Below are positions 48,615 through 58,508 of a stretch of DNA of 64,000 bases, one piece after another. Position numbers and translations under genes: made by a program. Source of the stretch: Halalkalibacter alkalisediminis (lineage in GTDB: Bacteria; Bacillota; Bacilli; Bacillales; Bacillaceae_D). The stretch is taken from NCBI RefSeq assembly GCF_028610705.1, contig NZ_JAQQWT010000004.1, positions 203,400-267,399 of the forward strand. Direction: 5' to 3'. The notes under the pieces were generated by a model. It was not told the DNA's origin and made no database searches. It was given only the letters and a program-made list of their open reading frames with translations. How positions within the stretch are numbered: the stretch's first letter is position 1; each line of letters begins with the position of its first letter.

Positions 48615-49508
48615 TTATACTTTTAAAAACTTTCGAACCGACATCATACTTCCCCATACCCCGATAAAAGCACCTATCGCGATTAACAACCCTGCTATTT
48701 GCCACATATATGGGAATACAGGAACTAACGAGAAGAGCATGATCTCAATCCGCGATCCCCAGTTAGTATAGAGATACGAATAACCAAACCCAATAATGAG
48801 AATAGGAACTAAGGCTCCTACTACACCTAATAACATTCCTTCAATAAAAAACGGCCAACGAATGAAACTATTTGTCGCTCCAACGAGTTTCATAATTTGG
48901 ATCTCTCTTTTTCTCGCCACAATCGTTAACTTAATCGTATTAGCAATTAAAAACATTGCCGTGAACATCATCCCAGCCACTAAAATCAACCCAACAGTTC
49001 GGATGAAATCCGTCACCATAAAGAGGCGCTCGACATATTCTCGACCATAATTCACACGCTCAACGAAAGTGAGTTGCTCAATTTTGCTCGCGACTTGCTC
49101 TGTTAGTTGAGGTGTCGTTGCGCGGACGACATAAGAATCATTCAACGGGTTTTCTTCACGAATTGATTCAAACACTTGTCCACTATCATTTAAACTATCA
49201 ATCAATTGATTGAGCCCTTCTTCTTTATCGACATACGTCACCGTATCAATATTAGAAATTTGCTCAATTTCAGCGAGTAGTTCCGCTTGATCTTCTTCTG
49301 TTGCTGTTAGCTCAATGTAAACTTTAATTTCAACATCGTCTTCAATCCCACTTGCCACATTGTTGACGTTCATAATCAGAAGTAGAAAGACTCCAACAAC
49401 AAACAACATCACAGCAACCGCACTGATTGAAGCAAATGTCATCCAACCATTTCGCCCTAAGTTACGTGTACCTTCTCGAACATGACGACCAAGGGTTCTA
49501 AGCTTCAT
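48615..49508 (-). CDS. ftsX: Cell division ABC transporter permease FtsX
   Basis: 297-aa membrane protein with four TM helices and a large extracellular loop between TM1 and TM2 (about residues 50-165), the part that contacts peptidoglycan hydrolases. FtsX-domain sequence IANTIKLTIVARKREIQIMK is present. It overlaps ftsE by 11 bp; with FtsE it converts ATP hydrolysis into hydrolase activation. Confidence 0.97.
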   Translation of the reverse strand: MKLRTLGRHVREGTRNLGRNGWMTFASISAVAVMLFVVGVFLLLIMNVNNVASGIEDDVEIKVYIELTATEEDQAELLAEIEQISNIDTVTYVDKEEGLNQLIDSLNDSGQVFESIREENPLNDSYVVRATTPQLTEQVASKIEQLTFVERVNYGREYVERLFMVTDFIRTVGLILVAGMMFTAMFLIANTIKLTIVARKREIQIMKLVGATNSFIRWPFFIEGMLLGVVGALVPILIIGFGYSYLYTNWGSRIEIMLFSLVPVFPYMWQIAGLLIAIGAFIGVWGSMMSVRKFLKV

Positions 49509-50184
49509 AGCCGTAGCTCCCCCTTACTTCATCTCGGACCACTCGTCCACCTTCAATGGCAATGACGCGTTTCTTAATGGTGTTTACGATATCTTTATTA
49601 TGAGTTGCCATAATAATCGTCGTCCCACGGTGGTTGATATCATCTAAGATGTCCATAATTCCCCAAGCAGTGTCTGGATCTAGATTTCCTGTTGGCTCAT
49701 CCGCAATTAATACTTCTGGGCTATTCACAATCGCACGGGCAATCGCCACTCGTTGCTGTTCTCCACCTGATAATTCATTCGGCAGCGATCTAGCCTTATG
49801 CTTCAAATGAACGATATCTAGTACATCCATTACTTTACGTTTAATCATACTTGGACTTTCTTCAATTACTTCTAAAGCAAATGCTACATTCTCATAGACT
49901 GATAGAGTTGGAAGCAACTTGAAGTCTTGAAAGACAACTCCCATTCTTCTTCTAAGCTTGGGAATGGCTCTTTCTTTTAATGTAGATAAATTGGTTTCAT
50001 CGATCAAGATGTCGCCTTTTGTCGGCTTTTCTTCACGATACATCATTTTGATAAAGGTAGATTTCCCCGCTCCACTTGGACCGACTACGTAGATAAATTC
50101 ACCTTTTTTAATCGATATAGTAATCCCGTTAATCGCTTTTACGTTATTGGGATAGGACTTCCAAACATCTTTCATTTCAATCAC
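49498..50184 (-). CDS. ftsE: Cell division ATP-binding protein FtsE
   Basis: ABC ATPase with Walker [16 protein letters not shown]-loop [10 protein letters not shown], signature [16 protein letters not shown], Walker [13 protein letters not shown] and H-loop IMATHNKD. It starts at GTG 50184 ([12 protein letters not shown] aligns with family starts); a GTG three codons upstream is possible. Forms the FtsEX complex with the overlapping downstream gene. Confidence 0.97.
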   Translation of the reverse strand: MIEMKDVWKSYPNNVKAINGITISIKKGEFIYVVGPSGAGKSTFIKMMYREEKPTKGDILIDETNLSTLKERAIPKLRRRMGVVFQDFKLLPTLSVYENVAFALEVIEESPSMIKRKVMDVLDIVHLKHKARSLPNELSGGEQQRVAIARAIVNSPEVLIADEPTGNLDPDTAWGIMDILDDINHRGTTIIMATHNKDIVNTIKKRVIAIEGGRVVRDEVRGSYGYEA

Positions 50185-50391
50185 TACTATCACATCCCTG
50201 CGTTTCTAAAAAGTTGTGCTACGATGAAGCACAGGTTAACGCGCTTGTCCAAAAACGACAAAAAAGGCTGTTGGAATTTCGCAACTTATGTCGTTTCCTA
50301 AATCATTATAACACCTCTAACTAAAAATAGGTTGATCATTTATGTTACAATTTCATTTCAACTACTTGAAAAATCTTGTAATGAACGTAAA

Positions 50392-50424
50392 AAAACCCAT
50401 TCTCAAAATGTGAGAATGGGTTTT
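50392..50424 (-). terminator. cccB terminator
   Basis: Perfect 14-bp stem AAAACCCATTCTCA/TGAGAATGGGTTTT with a 5-nt loop and flanking A/T runs. Confidence 0.85.
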
Positions 50425-50430
50425 TGGTGA

Positions 50431-50796
50431 TTATTGTGCAGCAATCCAATTTGCTAGATTTTCTGCTTCCTCTGCCGGAAGATTAATAACAGGCATCGTT
50501 CCTTGTCCATTTTGGATAACGGAAACAATTTGTTCTGCTGTATGACCTTCACCTGCTAATGCAGGGCCCATAGCGCCTTCTAAGTTCCCTCCGTGACAAG
50601 AAATACAGCTCGTTTCATACGTCTGGCGAGCAGCTGTTGCATCAAAATCACCAGCAGGCTCTTCTGCCACTGTTTCATCTTCTGCTACTGTTTCATCAGC
50701 TGGTGCTGCTTCTTCAGGTGCAGGTGCTGCTTCGTCACCGCCTCCACATGCCGATAAAGCGACAACCAAACCTAGTGCAAGTAACATCTTTTTCAT
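50431..50796 (-). CDS. cccB: Lipoprotein cytochrome c-551 CccB
   Basis: 121-aa membrane-tethered c-type cytochrome carrying electrons on the outer face, probably to cytochrome oxidase. The lipobox is LSAC with Cys17; a Pro/Ala/Glu-rich acidic linker spans about residues 21-48; heme binds at CISCH (64-68) and Met101 in GTMPV is the likely sixth ligand. The very acidic linker is typical of alkaliphile and marine relatives. Confidence 0.95.
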   Translation of the reverse strand: MKKMLLALGLVVALSACGGGDEAAPAPEEAAPADETVAEDETVAEEPAGDFDATAARQTYETSCISCHGGNLEGAMGPALAGEGHTAEQIVSVIQNGQGTMPVINLPAEEAENLANWIAAQ

Positions 50797-50867
50797 TTTT
50801 TTAACCCCCTTTCATTTTTAAAAACTAAGGAGAAACTCCCTTAGCATTATAACCCTCTTGCCATCTT

Positions 50868-51746
50868 TTAAGCGCGTTTAAACCCTTCACCAAGAACCTC
50901 CGTTGCGTTGGCAACAATGACAAACGCTTTTGGATCAACCGCTTTAACGACTTGTTTCAATTTTGTGACTTCCGTTTGGTTGACGACACACATTAACACA
51001 TCGCGTTGCTCATTTGTGTAACCACCATACCCACTTAACTTTGTCACGCCACGATCAATGTCACGCAAAATCATTTGCCGTACATCCTCTTGGTGATTGG
51101 AAATAATGAGAGCTACCTTTGCATATCCTACCCCCATTTGTACAATATCAACCGTTTTTCCAGTAACAAATAAACTAATTAACGCATAAAGGGCCAGTTC
51201 GATTCCAAAGACGAGTGCCGACGTCATCACAATCAACCCATCAATCATGAAAACAGCGACTCCAAGTGAAAGCCCTGTGTATTTTTGAATGATTTGCGCC
51301 GCTAAATCGGTTCCTCCTGTGCTCGCACTCGCACGGAAGACAAGTCCAATTCCAAGCCCTACTCCAATCCCGCCAAACAAAGCCCCTAGCAACGGATCAG
51401 CAAAGCCAACAGACCAGTCTCTTGTCACAAAAACAACAAGTGGTAAAAAGATCGTCCCAACAAGCGTTTTTAGCCCGTACTTAAAGCCACCCAATAACGC
51501 AATCCCTAAAATGAACAAAGGAATATTAAACGCCCATTGCGTAAAAGCAGGCTCGACCCCAAACACATGAGCAATGATTGTACTAATCCCACTCACGCCA
51601 CCAGAAGCAATTTTATTCGGAAGTAAAAACAAGTTAAAGGCAATCGCGACAACCGCTGCCCCAACTAAGATATATGTATAATCCATCAATAATTGCACGG
51701 TTGTACTAGGAGGTGGCTGCCCTCTACGTTGTTTCATCATCATCAT
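50868..51746 (-). CDS. yvjA: YitT-family membrane protein YvjA
   Basis: 292 aa with an N-terminal membrane domain of five to six helices (DUF161: LLPNKIASGGVSGISTI; FRASASTGGTDLAAQII) and a cytoplasmic DUF2179 domain (DIDRGVTKLSGYGGYTNEQRDVL). Transport function is suspected but not known. It lies between cccB and the pfeT region, as in B. subtilis next to prfB. Confidence 0.92.
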   Translation of the reverse strand: MMMMKQRRGQPPPSTTVQLLMDYTYILVGAAVVAIAFNLFLLPNKIASGGVSGISTIIAHVFGVEPAFTQWAFNIPLFILGIALLGGFKYGLKTLVGTIFLPLVVFVTRDWSVGFADPLLGALFGGIGVGLGIGLVFRASASTGGTDLAAQIIQKYTGLSLGVAVFMIDGLIVMTSALVFGIELALYALISLFVTGKTVDIVQMGVGYAKVALIISNHQEDVRQMILRDIDRGVTKLSGYGGYTNEQRDVLMCVVNQTEVTKLKQVVKAVDPKAFVIVANATEVLGEGFKRA

Positions 51747-51829
51747 GCTCGTTCACTCCTTACCTTTAGAATAACCAGATAATCCTTGCGTAGTATAGCA
51801 CCAGCTTTGAAATGTGTAAATGACACTCC

Positions 51830-52168
51830 GCTAATACGGTGTTGAGGTGAATCGGTGAAGTGGGGCGGTGGAGTTAGGTCTACTTGCAAATATCTTCATA
51901 AAATGGACGGATAAAACCATTTGAATGTTCATGACAGCGAAATGGTTGCGAATAAACACGAAGTCGCTAATCAATTTCAGAAGTTGCGATTAAGTGCTTT
52001 CTTCTTGCTCTATCTAAAAGAGCTTGGATCGAGTTGACTCCGATCTAATCGCAACTGATTATCAATTACATTTAGATTTTATCAATTAAAATACATTGCC
52101 CATTTAACCAAAAACACGTTGACTTCAGCCATCTAACTCTATAACATAAAGAACAAGAAACCACTTAT
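51830..52168. other. Gene-free stretch upstream of pfeT
   Basis: No open frame with a ribosome site; one weak inverted repeat (AAGTTGCGATTA with TAATCGCAACT, 51981-52050). The PerR/Fur boxes lie at its right end. Confidence 0.5.
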
Positions 52169-52203
52169 TTATAATAATTATAAATAATAATCATTATCAA
52201 TTC
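52169..52203 (+). promoter_or_regulatory. PerR box and adjoining Fur-like box upstream of pfeT
   Basis: TTATAATAATTATAA (52169-52183) is an exact 7-1-7 PerR box. Directly after it, AATAATAATCATTATCAAT (about 52184-52202) resembles a Fur box. Both precede the ribosome site by under 50 bp. Confidence 0.8.
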
Positions 52204-52240
52204 ATTTAAATGGATAAAGCGTTAAAAAGGGGGAATTGCT

Positions 52241-54175
52241 ATGAACAGCGATACACAGCTTTCATCAAAGTCTTGTCATCGTGTGACCAACGAAACAGAA
52301 CGGGGTTCCAAGAGCCCTTCTACTACCCGTATCGAATTTATTTTTGCCCTAGCAAGTGGTGCGCTCATCCTTAGCGCCTGGCTACTCCAACACTTCCATT
52401 ATTACTCGTTATCTGTGCCTCTCTTCCTCGCTGCCTTTGTAATAGGTGGGTACTACAAAGCGAAAGAAGGGCTAATAGATCTCATTGACAATCGCACCCT
52501 GAACGTAGAATTATTGATGATTTTAGCAGCCATCGGATCTGCTTTGATCGGCTACTGGATGGAAGGGGCCATTCTCATCTTCATCTTCTCTCTTAGTGGC
52601 GCGCTCGAGACGTATACAGTCAATAAGAGTCACCGTGAGATTTCAGCCCTCATGGATTTACAGCCTGAAACTGCCACTCTGCTTGTCAATGAACAAGAGC
52701 GTACCGTTCACGTTTCCGAACTTTCCATTGGAGATCATGTTCTCATCAAACCAGGAGAGCGAATGGCTGCTGACGGTAAAATCCTGCGCGGTCATACATT
52801 GATTGATGAAGCCGCCTTAAGTGGAGAACCGATTCCCGTCGAAAAAAAGATCAACGACGAGGTCTTCGCTGGAACAGTCAATAAAAACGGATTCATCGTC
52901 ATTTCCGTTATGAAAAAAAGCGACCAATCCCTCTTTCAAAAGATCATTGATCTGGTTCAAACGGCCAAAGACGAAAAAACGCCCTCGCAGCAATTCATTG
53001 AAACATTTGAAGGAACCTATGTCAAAGTCGTTCTACTATTAGTCGGTTTAATGATGTTCATGCCTCACTATTTGCTCGGCTGGAGCTGGACAGAAACCTT
53101 CTATCGTGCAATGGTTCTACTCGTTGTCGCTTCCCCTTGCGCCCTCATTGCCTCAATCATGCCAGCTACCTTATCTGCTATCTCGAACGGCGCACGCCAA
53201 GGGATTTTATTTAAAGGCGGAACTCATCTTGAAAAATTAGCTTCATTAAAAGTCATCGCTTTGGATAAAACAGGGACGCTCACAAATGGAAAACCCGAGG
53301 TAACTAACCTGATCCTCCGCGAGGATATGAACCAAGACTACTTTTTACAAATGACCTGTTCCATTGAGAACTTATCAAACCACCCGCTAGCAGAGGCCAT
53401 CGTTAACTATGGGAAAAAGAATGGTGTCATCTCTTTTGGTGAAGTCGAAAAGATGGAAGATGTCATCGGCTTTGGGCTTGACGCCACCATTAACGGTGAG
53501 AATTGGAAAGTCGGAAAGCGTAGTTTTGTAGGAGAAGAAAACGCTCATTTATTTTTCAATGAACAAACGAGCCAACTATTAAAGGAAGGAAAAACGCTTG
53601 TCTACGTAACAGACGCGACCGGTATCGCCGGGGTCCTCGCTCTTCAAGATACGATCCGAAAAGAAACGATTGACGCGATCCAATCCTTTAAAAAGCAAGG
53701 CATTTATACCGTCATGTTAACAGGAGATCACGAGGATACAGCTAACGCGATTCAAGCGATGACCGACTTAGATGAGTATGTGGCAAATTGCTTACCCGAA
53801 CAAAAAGTTCATGAAATCAAACGTTTGAACGAAACCTATCAAATGAGTGCAATGGTTGGGGATGGTATTAACGACGCACCCGCTCTAGCTACAGCGCATG
53901 TCGGCATTGCCATGGGTGGAGGAACCGATGCCGTCATTGAGACTTCTGATGTCGTTTTAATGAAAAATGATTTAACCAAAATCACAAAAGCCATTCAATT
54001 ATCCAAGCGAACAAACCGAATCGTCAAACAAAATATTGCCTTCTCGATCTCGGTCATCGTCTTATTAATCATCTCAAACTTCCTCGGCCACGTTTCACTG
54101 CCCCTCGGTGTAATCGGACACGAAGGCAGCACCCTCCTCGTTATTCTAAACGGACTAAGACTATTAAGAGGCTAA
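52241..54175 (+). CDS. pfeT: P1B4-type ferrous iron efflux ATPase PfeT (ZosA/YkvW)
   Basis: 644-aa heavy-metal P-type ATPase. It has SPC at residues 298-300 (VVASPCALIAS), the phosphorylation motif DKTGTLT at 342, the dehydratase-like TGDHEDT and hinge GDGINDAPAL, and HEGST at about 627 in the last helix. SPC plus HEGST defines the P1B4 group (Fe/Co/Zn); no N-terminal metal domain is present. B. subtilis PfeT exports Fe(II) and is PerR-controlled; the PerR box here supports that assignment. Convergent with prfB. Confidence 0.93.
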   Translation: MNSDTQLSSKSCHRVTNETERGSKSPSTTRIEFIFALASGALILSAWLLQHFHYYSLSVPLFLAAFVIGGYYKAKEGLIDLIDNRTLNVELLMILAAIGSALIGYWMEGAILIFIFSLSGALETYTVNKSHREISALMDLQPETATLLVNEQERTVHVSELSIGDHVLIKPGERMAADGKILRGHTLIDEAALSGEPIPVEKKINDEVFAGTVNKNGFIVISVMKKSDQSLFQKIIDLVQTAKDEKTPSQQFIETFEGTYVKVVLLLVGLMMFMPHYLLGWSWTETFYRAMVLLVVASPCALIASIMPATLSAISNGARQGILFKGGTHLEKLASLKVIALDKTGTLTNGKPEVTNLILREDMNQDYFLQMTCSIENLSNHPLAEAIVNYGKKNGVISFGEVEKMEDVIGFGLDATINGENWKVGKRSFVGEENAHLFFNEQTSQLLKEGKTLVYVTDATGIAGVLALQDTIRKETIDAIQSFKKQGIYTVMLTGDHEDTANAIQAMTDLDEYVANCLPEQKVHEIKRLNETYQMSAMVGDGINDAPALATAHVGIAMGGGTDAVIETSDVVLMKNDLTKITKAIQLSKRTNRIVKQNIAFSISVIVLLIISNFLGHVSLPLGVIGHEGSTLLVILNGLRLLRG

Positions 54176-54183
54176 GGCAAAAT

Positions 54184-54226
54184 AAAAACGAGTGTAAAAT
54201 CAATATGATTTCACACTCGTTTTTTG
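54184..54226. terminator. Bidirectional terminator between pfeT and prfB
   Basis: AAAACGAGTGTAAAATC and GATTTCACACTCGTTTT pair over 17 bp with one mismatch, flanked by A and T runs. Confidence 0.9.
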
Positions 54227-54234
54227 CGAGTTTA

Positions 54235-55357
54235 TTAATTGGTCTCATTCCGCCCCTGTCCTAACGACAGACGCAAGTATGCATCAATAAACCCATCTAA
54301 ATCGCCGTCCATGACGGAATTCGTATTTCCAATCTCAAATCCTGTCCGGTGATCCTTCACCATGCTATATGGATGGAAAACGTATGAGCGGATTTGGCTT
54401 CCCCAGCCAATGTCTTTTTGCTCTCCACGAATTTCAGCTAGCTGTGCTTGCTGCTCTTCAATCTTCAGCTGGTAAAGCTTCGCGTTCATCATTTTCATCG
54501 CACGCTCACGGTTTTTGATCTGAGAGCGTTCCGTTTGGCACGTCACGACGGTATTGGTCGGTAAATGCGTGATCCGAACAGCAGAATCCGTCGTATTAAT
54601 ATGCTGACCACCGGCCCCGCTTGCACGGTACGTATCGACTTTTAAATCTTCCGGTGAAATGTCAATCTCGACATTATCATCTAGCTCTGGCATGATCTCA
54701 CACGAAACGAATGATGTATGACGACGACCAGAAGAATCAAATGGCGAAATGCGCACAAGGCGATGCACGCCTTTTTCAGCTTTTAAGTAGCCATATGCGT
54801 TGTGCCCTTTAATAAGAAGAGTCACGCTTTTCACGCCAGCCTCATCTCCAGGTAGGTAGTCCATCGTTTCCACTTTAAAGCTTTTGTCCTCCGCCCAACG
54901 CGTGTACATCCGCAGTAACATCGAAGCCCAGTCTTGTGACTCGGTTCCACCCGCTCCTGGATGAAGCTCTAATAGCGCGTTGTTTTTGTCATAAGGCTCG
55001 CTTAGTAGCATTTGAAGTTCATAGTCATTCATTTCTTGAGTCAGAGCTTTAACGCCTTGTTCAAGTTCTTTTTGCAGCTCTTCGTCCGCTTCTTCTTTTA
55101 CAAGATCGTAGGAAACTTCTAAGTCCTCAAACTTCTCAGCCATTTCCAAAAACGTATTCACTTGTTCTTTCAACGCGTTTGCTTCATTAATGACAACCTG
55201 TGCAGCATCCTGATCATTCCAAAATTCAGGATCGGTCATTTTTTCGTCTAACTCCGCAATTCGTTCTTGCTTCTCATCGAGGTCAAAGAGACCCCCTAAA
55301 TTCAGTTAGTCGCTTTTCCACTTGTGCCAGTTCTTGCTTAATTTCTACTAATTCCAT
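54235..55357 (-). CDS. prfB: Peptide chain release factor 2, programmed +1 frameshift
   Basis: RF2 recognises UAA/UGA and releases the peptide. The gene starts at ATG 55357 ([17 protein letters not shown]) and after 24 codons meets an in-frame TGA at 55283-55285. The context AGGGGG-TCT-CTT-TGA-C is the classical frameshift site: an internal SD-like AGGGGG, slippery CTT, stop TGA followed by C. Shifting +1 gives GAC and 349 further residues, 373 aa in total. GGQ is in [15 protein letters not shown]. Downstream of secA, as usual. Confidence 0.97.
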
Positions 55358-55375
55358 TTTCTCACCTCAGGGCAA

Positions 55376-55401
55376 TTGCCAGTAGACGCATCTACTGGCA
55401 A
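55376..55401 (-). other. Intercistronic hairpin secA-prfB
   Basis: TTGCCAGTAGA and TCTACTGGCAA pair perfectly over a 4-nt loop, 18 bp before the prfB start. There is no T run, so it is more likely an RNA-stability or translation element than a terminator. Confidence 0.6.
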
Positions 55402-55418
55402 ATCCACATCTTTCTTTT

Positions 55419-57935
55419 TTATTGGCCTGCTCCGCAGCAGTTTTTATATTTCTTTCCGCTTCCGCATGTACACGCGTCGTTACGACCGACGGTCACACCT
55501 TTGCGAATCGGCTTACGTTTTTTCGGTTCTTGGTTCTCGCTTTGTTGCATCGCTTTTCCTTCAGCAACCTTTTGACGCTCAAGGTTCTGTTGAACTTGCG
55601 CTTTCATGATGTACATCGCCACTTCTTCCTCGATCGAATCAACCATCGCTTCAAACATTTCAAACCCTTCGAAGCGGTATTCACGAAGCGGATCATTTTG
55701 ACCGTATGCACGTAAATGAATCCCTTGGCGAAGCTGATCCATTTGGTCGATATGGTTCATCCACTTACGGTCAACCGTACGTAGCATGATAACCTTCTCG
55801 AATTCGCGCATATGTTCAGGTGTGAACTGCTCTTCTTTTGCATTGTAGTTATTCGTTACTTTTTCAACGATTAACTCAATCATTTCTTCCGGATCTTTGC
55901 CTTTTAATTCTTTTTCCGTTAGCTCGTCTTCGTTCAGAAGGTTTGCTTTTACGTAGTTCACAATCGCAGCAAGATCCCAATCCTCTGGCACTTCACTTTC
56001 TGGTGTATGCAAACGAACCGTACGGTCAATCACCGATTTAATCATCGTCTCTACAATGGACCGTAAATTCTCAGATTCAAGAACTTCCATACGCTGCTTG
56101 TAAATGATTTCACGTTGCTCACGCATGACGTCATCATATTGAAGAATTTGTTTACGAGCGTCAAAGTTATTTCCTTCGACTCGTTTCTGTGCCGTTTCAA
56201 CCGCTCGAGAAACCAGTTTGCTTTCAATCGGCTCATCTTCTTCCATCCCAAGACGATCCATCATCGCACCCATTCGCTCTGAACCGAAGCGACGCATTAA
56301 CTCATCTTCCATCGATAGGTAGAATTGAGTTGACCCTGGATCCCCTTGACGACCTGAACGCCCACGGAGCTGATTATCAATCCGGCGACTCTCGTGACGC
56401 TCGGTACCAAGTACGTGAAGTCCGCCGAGTTCAATGACACCTTCACCAAGTTTAATATCTGTACCACGACCAGCCATGTTGGTTGCGATCGTAACGGCAC
56501 CCTTTTGACCTGCGCCTTCAATGATTTCTGCTTCCTTTTCATGGTTCTTCGCATTTAACACATGGTGAGGAACCTTTCTCTTTTTCAAATAATTCGAGAC
56601 AAGCTCTGACGTTTCAACACTAACTGTACCAACTAATACAGGCTGGCCGCTCTTGTATTTTTCTTCAATTTCATTAATAACCGCTTTGAACTTCGCTTCC
56701 ATCGTTTTAAAAATAAGATCAGGCTTATCGATACGAGCAATCGGACGGTTCGTCGGAATCACCATAACATCCATCCCATAAATGTTACGGAATTCTTCTT
56801 CCTCGGTTTTCGCCGTACCCGTCATCCCTGCTAATTTTTGATATTTACGGAAGTAATTTTGGAACGTAATCGAAGCAAGAGTCATGCTTTCTTTTTGAAT
56901 CTGCATGCCTTCCTTTGCCTCAATTGCTTGATGAAGACCATCGCTGTAACGACGTCCTTTCATTAAACGACCCGTAAATTGGTCAACAATCACAACCTCG
57001 CCATCTTCAACGACATAGTCCGCGTCACGGTGCATCACGACATATGCTTTTAGAGACTGGTTTAAGTGATGGTTCAACTGAACATGCTTTTGGTCATATA
57101 AATTCTCGATGCCAAAGGCGCGCTCTGCTTTATTCACCCCTTCTTCGGTTAACTGAACATTCTTCGTTTTCTCATCAAACGTATAGTCCTCTTCTTTTTT
57201 CAACACGCGGATAAAGGAGTTCGCTTGTTGGTAAAGCTGAGTCGAACGCTCAACCGAACCAGAAATGATCAACGGCGTCCGTGCTTCATCGACTAAGATC
57301 GAATCCACCTCATCGACTAAGGCGAAATGAAGCGGACGTTGTACCATTTGCTCTTTATACAGCACCATGTTGTCACGTAAGTAATCAAACCCTAATTCGT
57401 TGTTTGTACTATATGTGACGTCAGCTAAGTACGCTTCTCGTTTTTCTTCTTTCGACAGTTCCGATGCATTTAACCCTACCGTCAAACCTAAAAATTGGAA
57501 GAGTTCTCCCATTTGCTCACAGTCACGACGAGCTAAGTATTCATTAACCGTTACAACATGAACCCCTTTTCCCGAGAGTGCATTTAAATAAACCGCAAGT
57601 GTCCCCACGAGCGTTTTCCCTTCCCCTGTCTTCATTTCCGCGATGTTCCCTTGATGAAGGGCAATCGCACCTAGAAGCTGAACGGGATAAGGAGTCATAT
57701 GTAAAACACGAGTAGACGCTTCACGAATGACCGCAAAAGCTTCCACTAATAAGTCATCTAAAGATTCACCTTTTTGATAGCGTTGTTTAAAATCTTCTGT
57801 TTTCGCACGAAGCCCATCATCGGAAAGCTTCTTCATATCTGAAGCCAAAGCCTCAATTTGATCAACGAGCTTCTCATTTTTCTTGACCTGTCGTTGACTT
57901 GGATCCCCGATCACTTTCTTTAATAAACCTAACAT
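55419..57935 (-). CDS. secA: Preprotein translocase ATPase SecA
   Basis: Motor of Sec-dependent export. Walker [22 protein letters not shown]-type [16 protein letters not shown], helicase motif [13 protein letters not shown], and the C-terminal zinc-binding [14 protein letters not shown] that contacts SecB-like partners and ribosomes. The ATG at 57935 ([14 protein letters not shown]) gives 838 aa, normal for Bacillus; upstream in-frame codons are not conserved. Co-transcribed with prfB. Confidence 0.98.
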   Translation of the reverse strand: MLGLLKKVIGDPSQRQVKKNEKLVDQIEALASDMKKLSDDGLRAKTEDFKQRYQKGESLDDLLVEAFAVIREASTRVLHMTPYPVQLLGAIALHQGNIAEMKTGEGKTLVGTLAVYLNALSGKGVHVVTVNEYLARRDCEQMGELFQFLGLTVGLNASELSKEEKREAYLADVTYSTNNELGFDYLRDNMVLYKEQMVQRPLHFALVDEVDSILVDEARTPLIISGSVERSTQLYQQANSFIRVLKKEEDYTFDEKTKNVQLTEEGVNKAERAFGIENLYDQKHVQLNHHLNQSLKAYVVMHRDADYVVEDGEVVIVDQFTGRLMKGRRYSDGLHQAIEAKEGMQIQKESMTLASITFQNYFRKYQKLAGMTGTAKTEEEEFRNIYGMDVMVIPTNRPIARIDKPDLIFKTMEAKFKAVINEIEEKYKSGQPVLVGTVSVETSELVSNYLKKRKVPHHVLNAKNHEKEAEIIEGAGQKGAVTIATNMAGRGTDIKLGEGVIELGGLHVLGTERHESRRIDNQLRGRSGRQGDPGSTQFYLSMEDELMRRFGSERMGAMMDRLGMEEDEPIESKLVSRAVETAQKRVEGNNFDARKQILQYDDVMREQREIIYKQRMEVLESENLRSIVETMIKSVIDRTVRLHTPESEVPEDWDLAAIVNYVKANLLNEDELTEKELKGKDPEEMIELIVEKVTNNYNAKEEQFTPEHMREFEKVIMLRTVDRKWMNHIDQMDQLRQGIHLRAYGQNDPLREYRFEGFEMFEAMVDSIEEEVAMYIMKAQVQQNLERQKVAEGKAMQQSENQEPKKRKPIRKGVTVGRNDACTCGSGKKYKNCCGAGQ

Positions 57936-58003
57936 CAGATTCGCCCTCTCTTTTTCAGCTCGTCCTAAACCCACACGAGCATGACGCATTTTCATTAAGT
58001 CTA

Positions 58004-58032
58004 ATTTTATCAGTTAAGACCTGCTCTTACAA
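58004..58032 (-). promoter_or_regulatory. secA promoter
   Basis: On the minus strand TTGTAA (58027-58032), 17 bp, TAAAAT (58004-58009). Confidence 0.5.
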
Positions 58033-58051
58033 GAGACAGCCTGTTGACAAG

Positions 58052-58090
58052 AAAGAACAAAAAGGGGCGAGTTTCCCCTTTTTGTTCTTT
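58052..58090. terminator. Perfect 16-bp hairpin, bidirectional terminator-like
   Basis: Arms 58052-58067 and 58075-58090 with a 7-nt loop; T runs on both exits. It lies upstream of the secA promoter and touches REP-like copy 3. Confidence 0.75.
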
Positions 58091-58093
58091 TTG

Positions 58094-58180
58094 TTGCCAT
58101 GTGCGGAGCCGCTGCAGGGGGTTAAGCCTGCTCTCTAGTGGGGTTCTCGGATCCGCGCGCGGCGTGTCGAGCACTGGCCT
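58094..58180. repeat. REP-like palindromic element, copy 3 (opposite orientation)
   Basis: GCGGAGCCGCTGCAGG and GTTAAGCCTG match the reverse complement of the element at 81-170 (GCGAAGCCGCTGCAAGG, TTTTAAGCCTG), and the distal half GCGCGGCGTGTCGAGC matches GCGCAGCGTGCGTAGC. Confidence 0.6.
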
Positions 58181-58208
58181 GCTTCAGATCGTTCAATCAC
58201 TCCCATCC

Positions 58209-58386
58209 GGACATCAGGTTCGTTATTTCATCCAAAACCAGCTACTTTAAGACCTTTCCGGACATCAGGTCCGTTATTCCCTCTAATATGCTCCCGATTG
58301 CCCCTCTTTTTCAATAAATAACGGAACTGATGTCCTCCAACCTCCCCAAACAAGTCCATTTCATCAAAATAAGGGATCCCATGTCC
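58209..58386. repeat. Four GGACAT elements in two orientations
   Basis: Direct copies at 58209-58228 and 58260-58278 and inverted copies at 58316-58335 and 58367-58386, with consensus GGACATNNGNTCCSTTATTT. Two further copies lie at 43801-43875. No gene is apparent between 57936 and 58508. Confidence 0.75.
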
Positions 58387-58508
58387 GCTCAGCCCAAATC
58401 CAACGTCCATCCCCCCAAAAAATTCCGCACCTGTGCTCCTACCTATTTCCAAATCTGCAGTCGCTCCCTCCGCATTTGCCGCATACCTTAAGCATGAGGA
58501 GGGATTTT

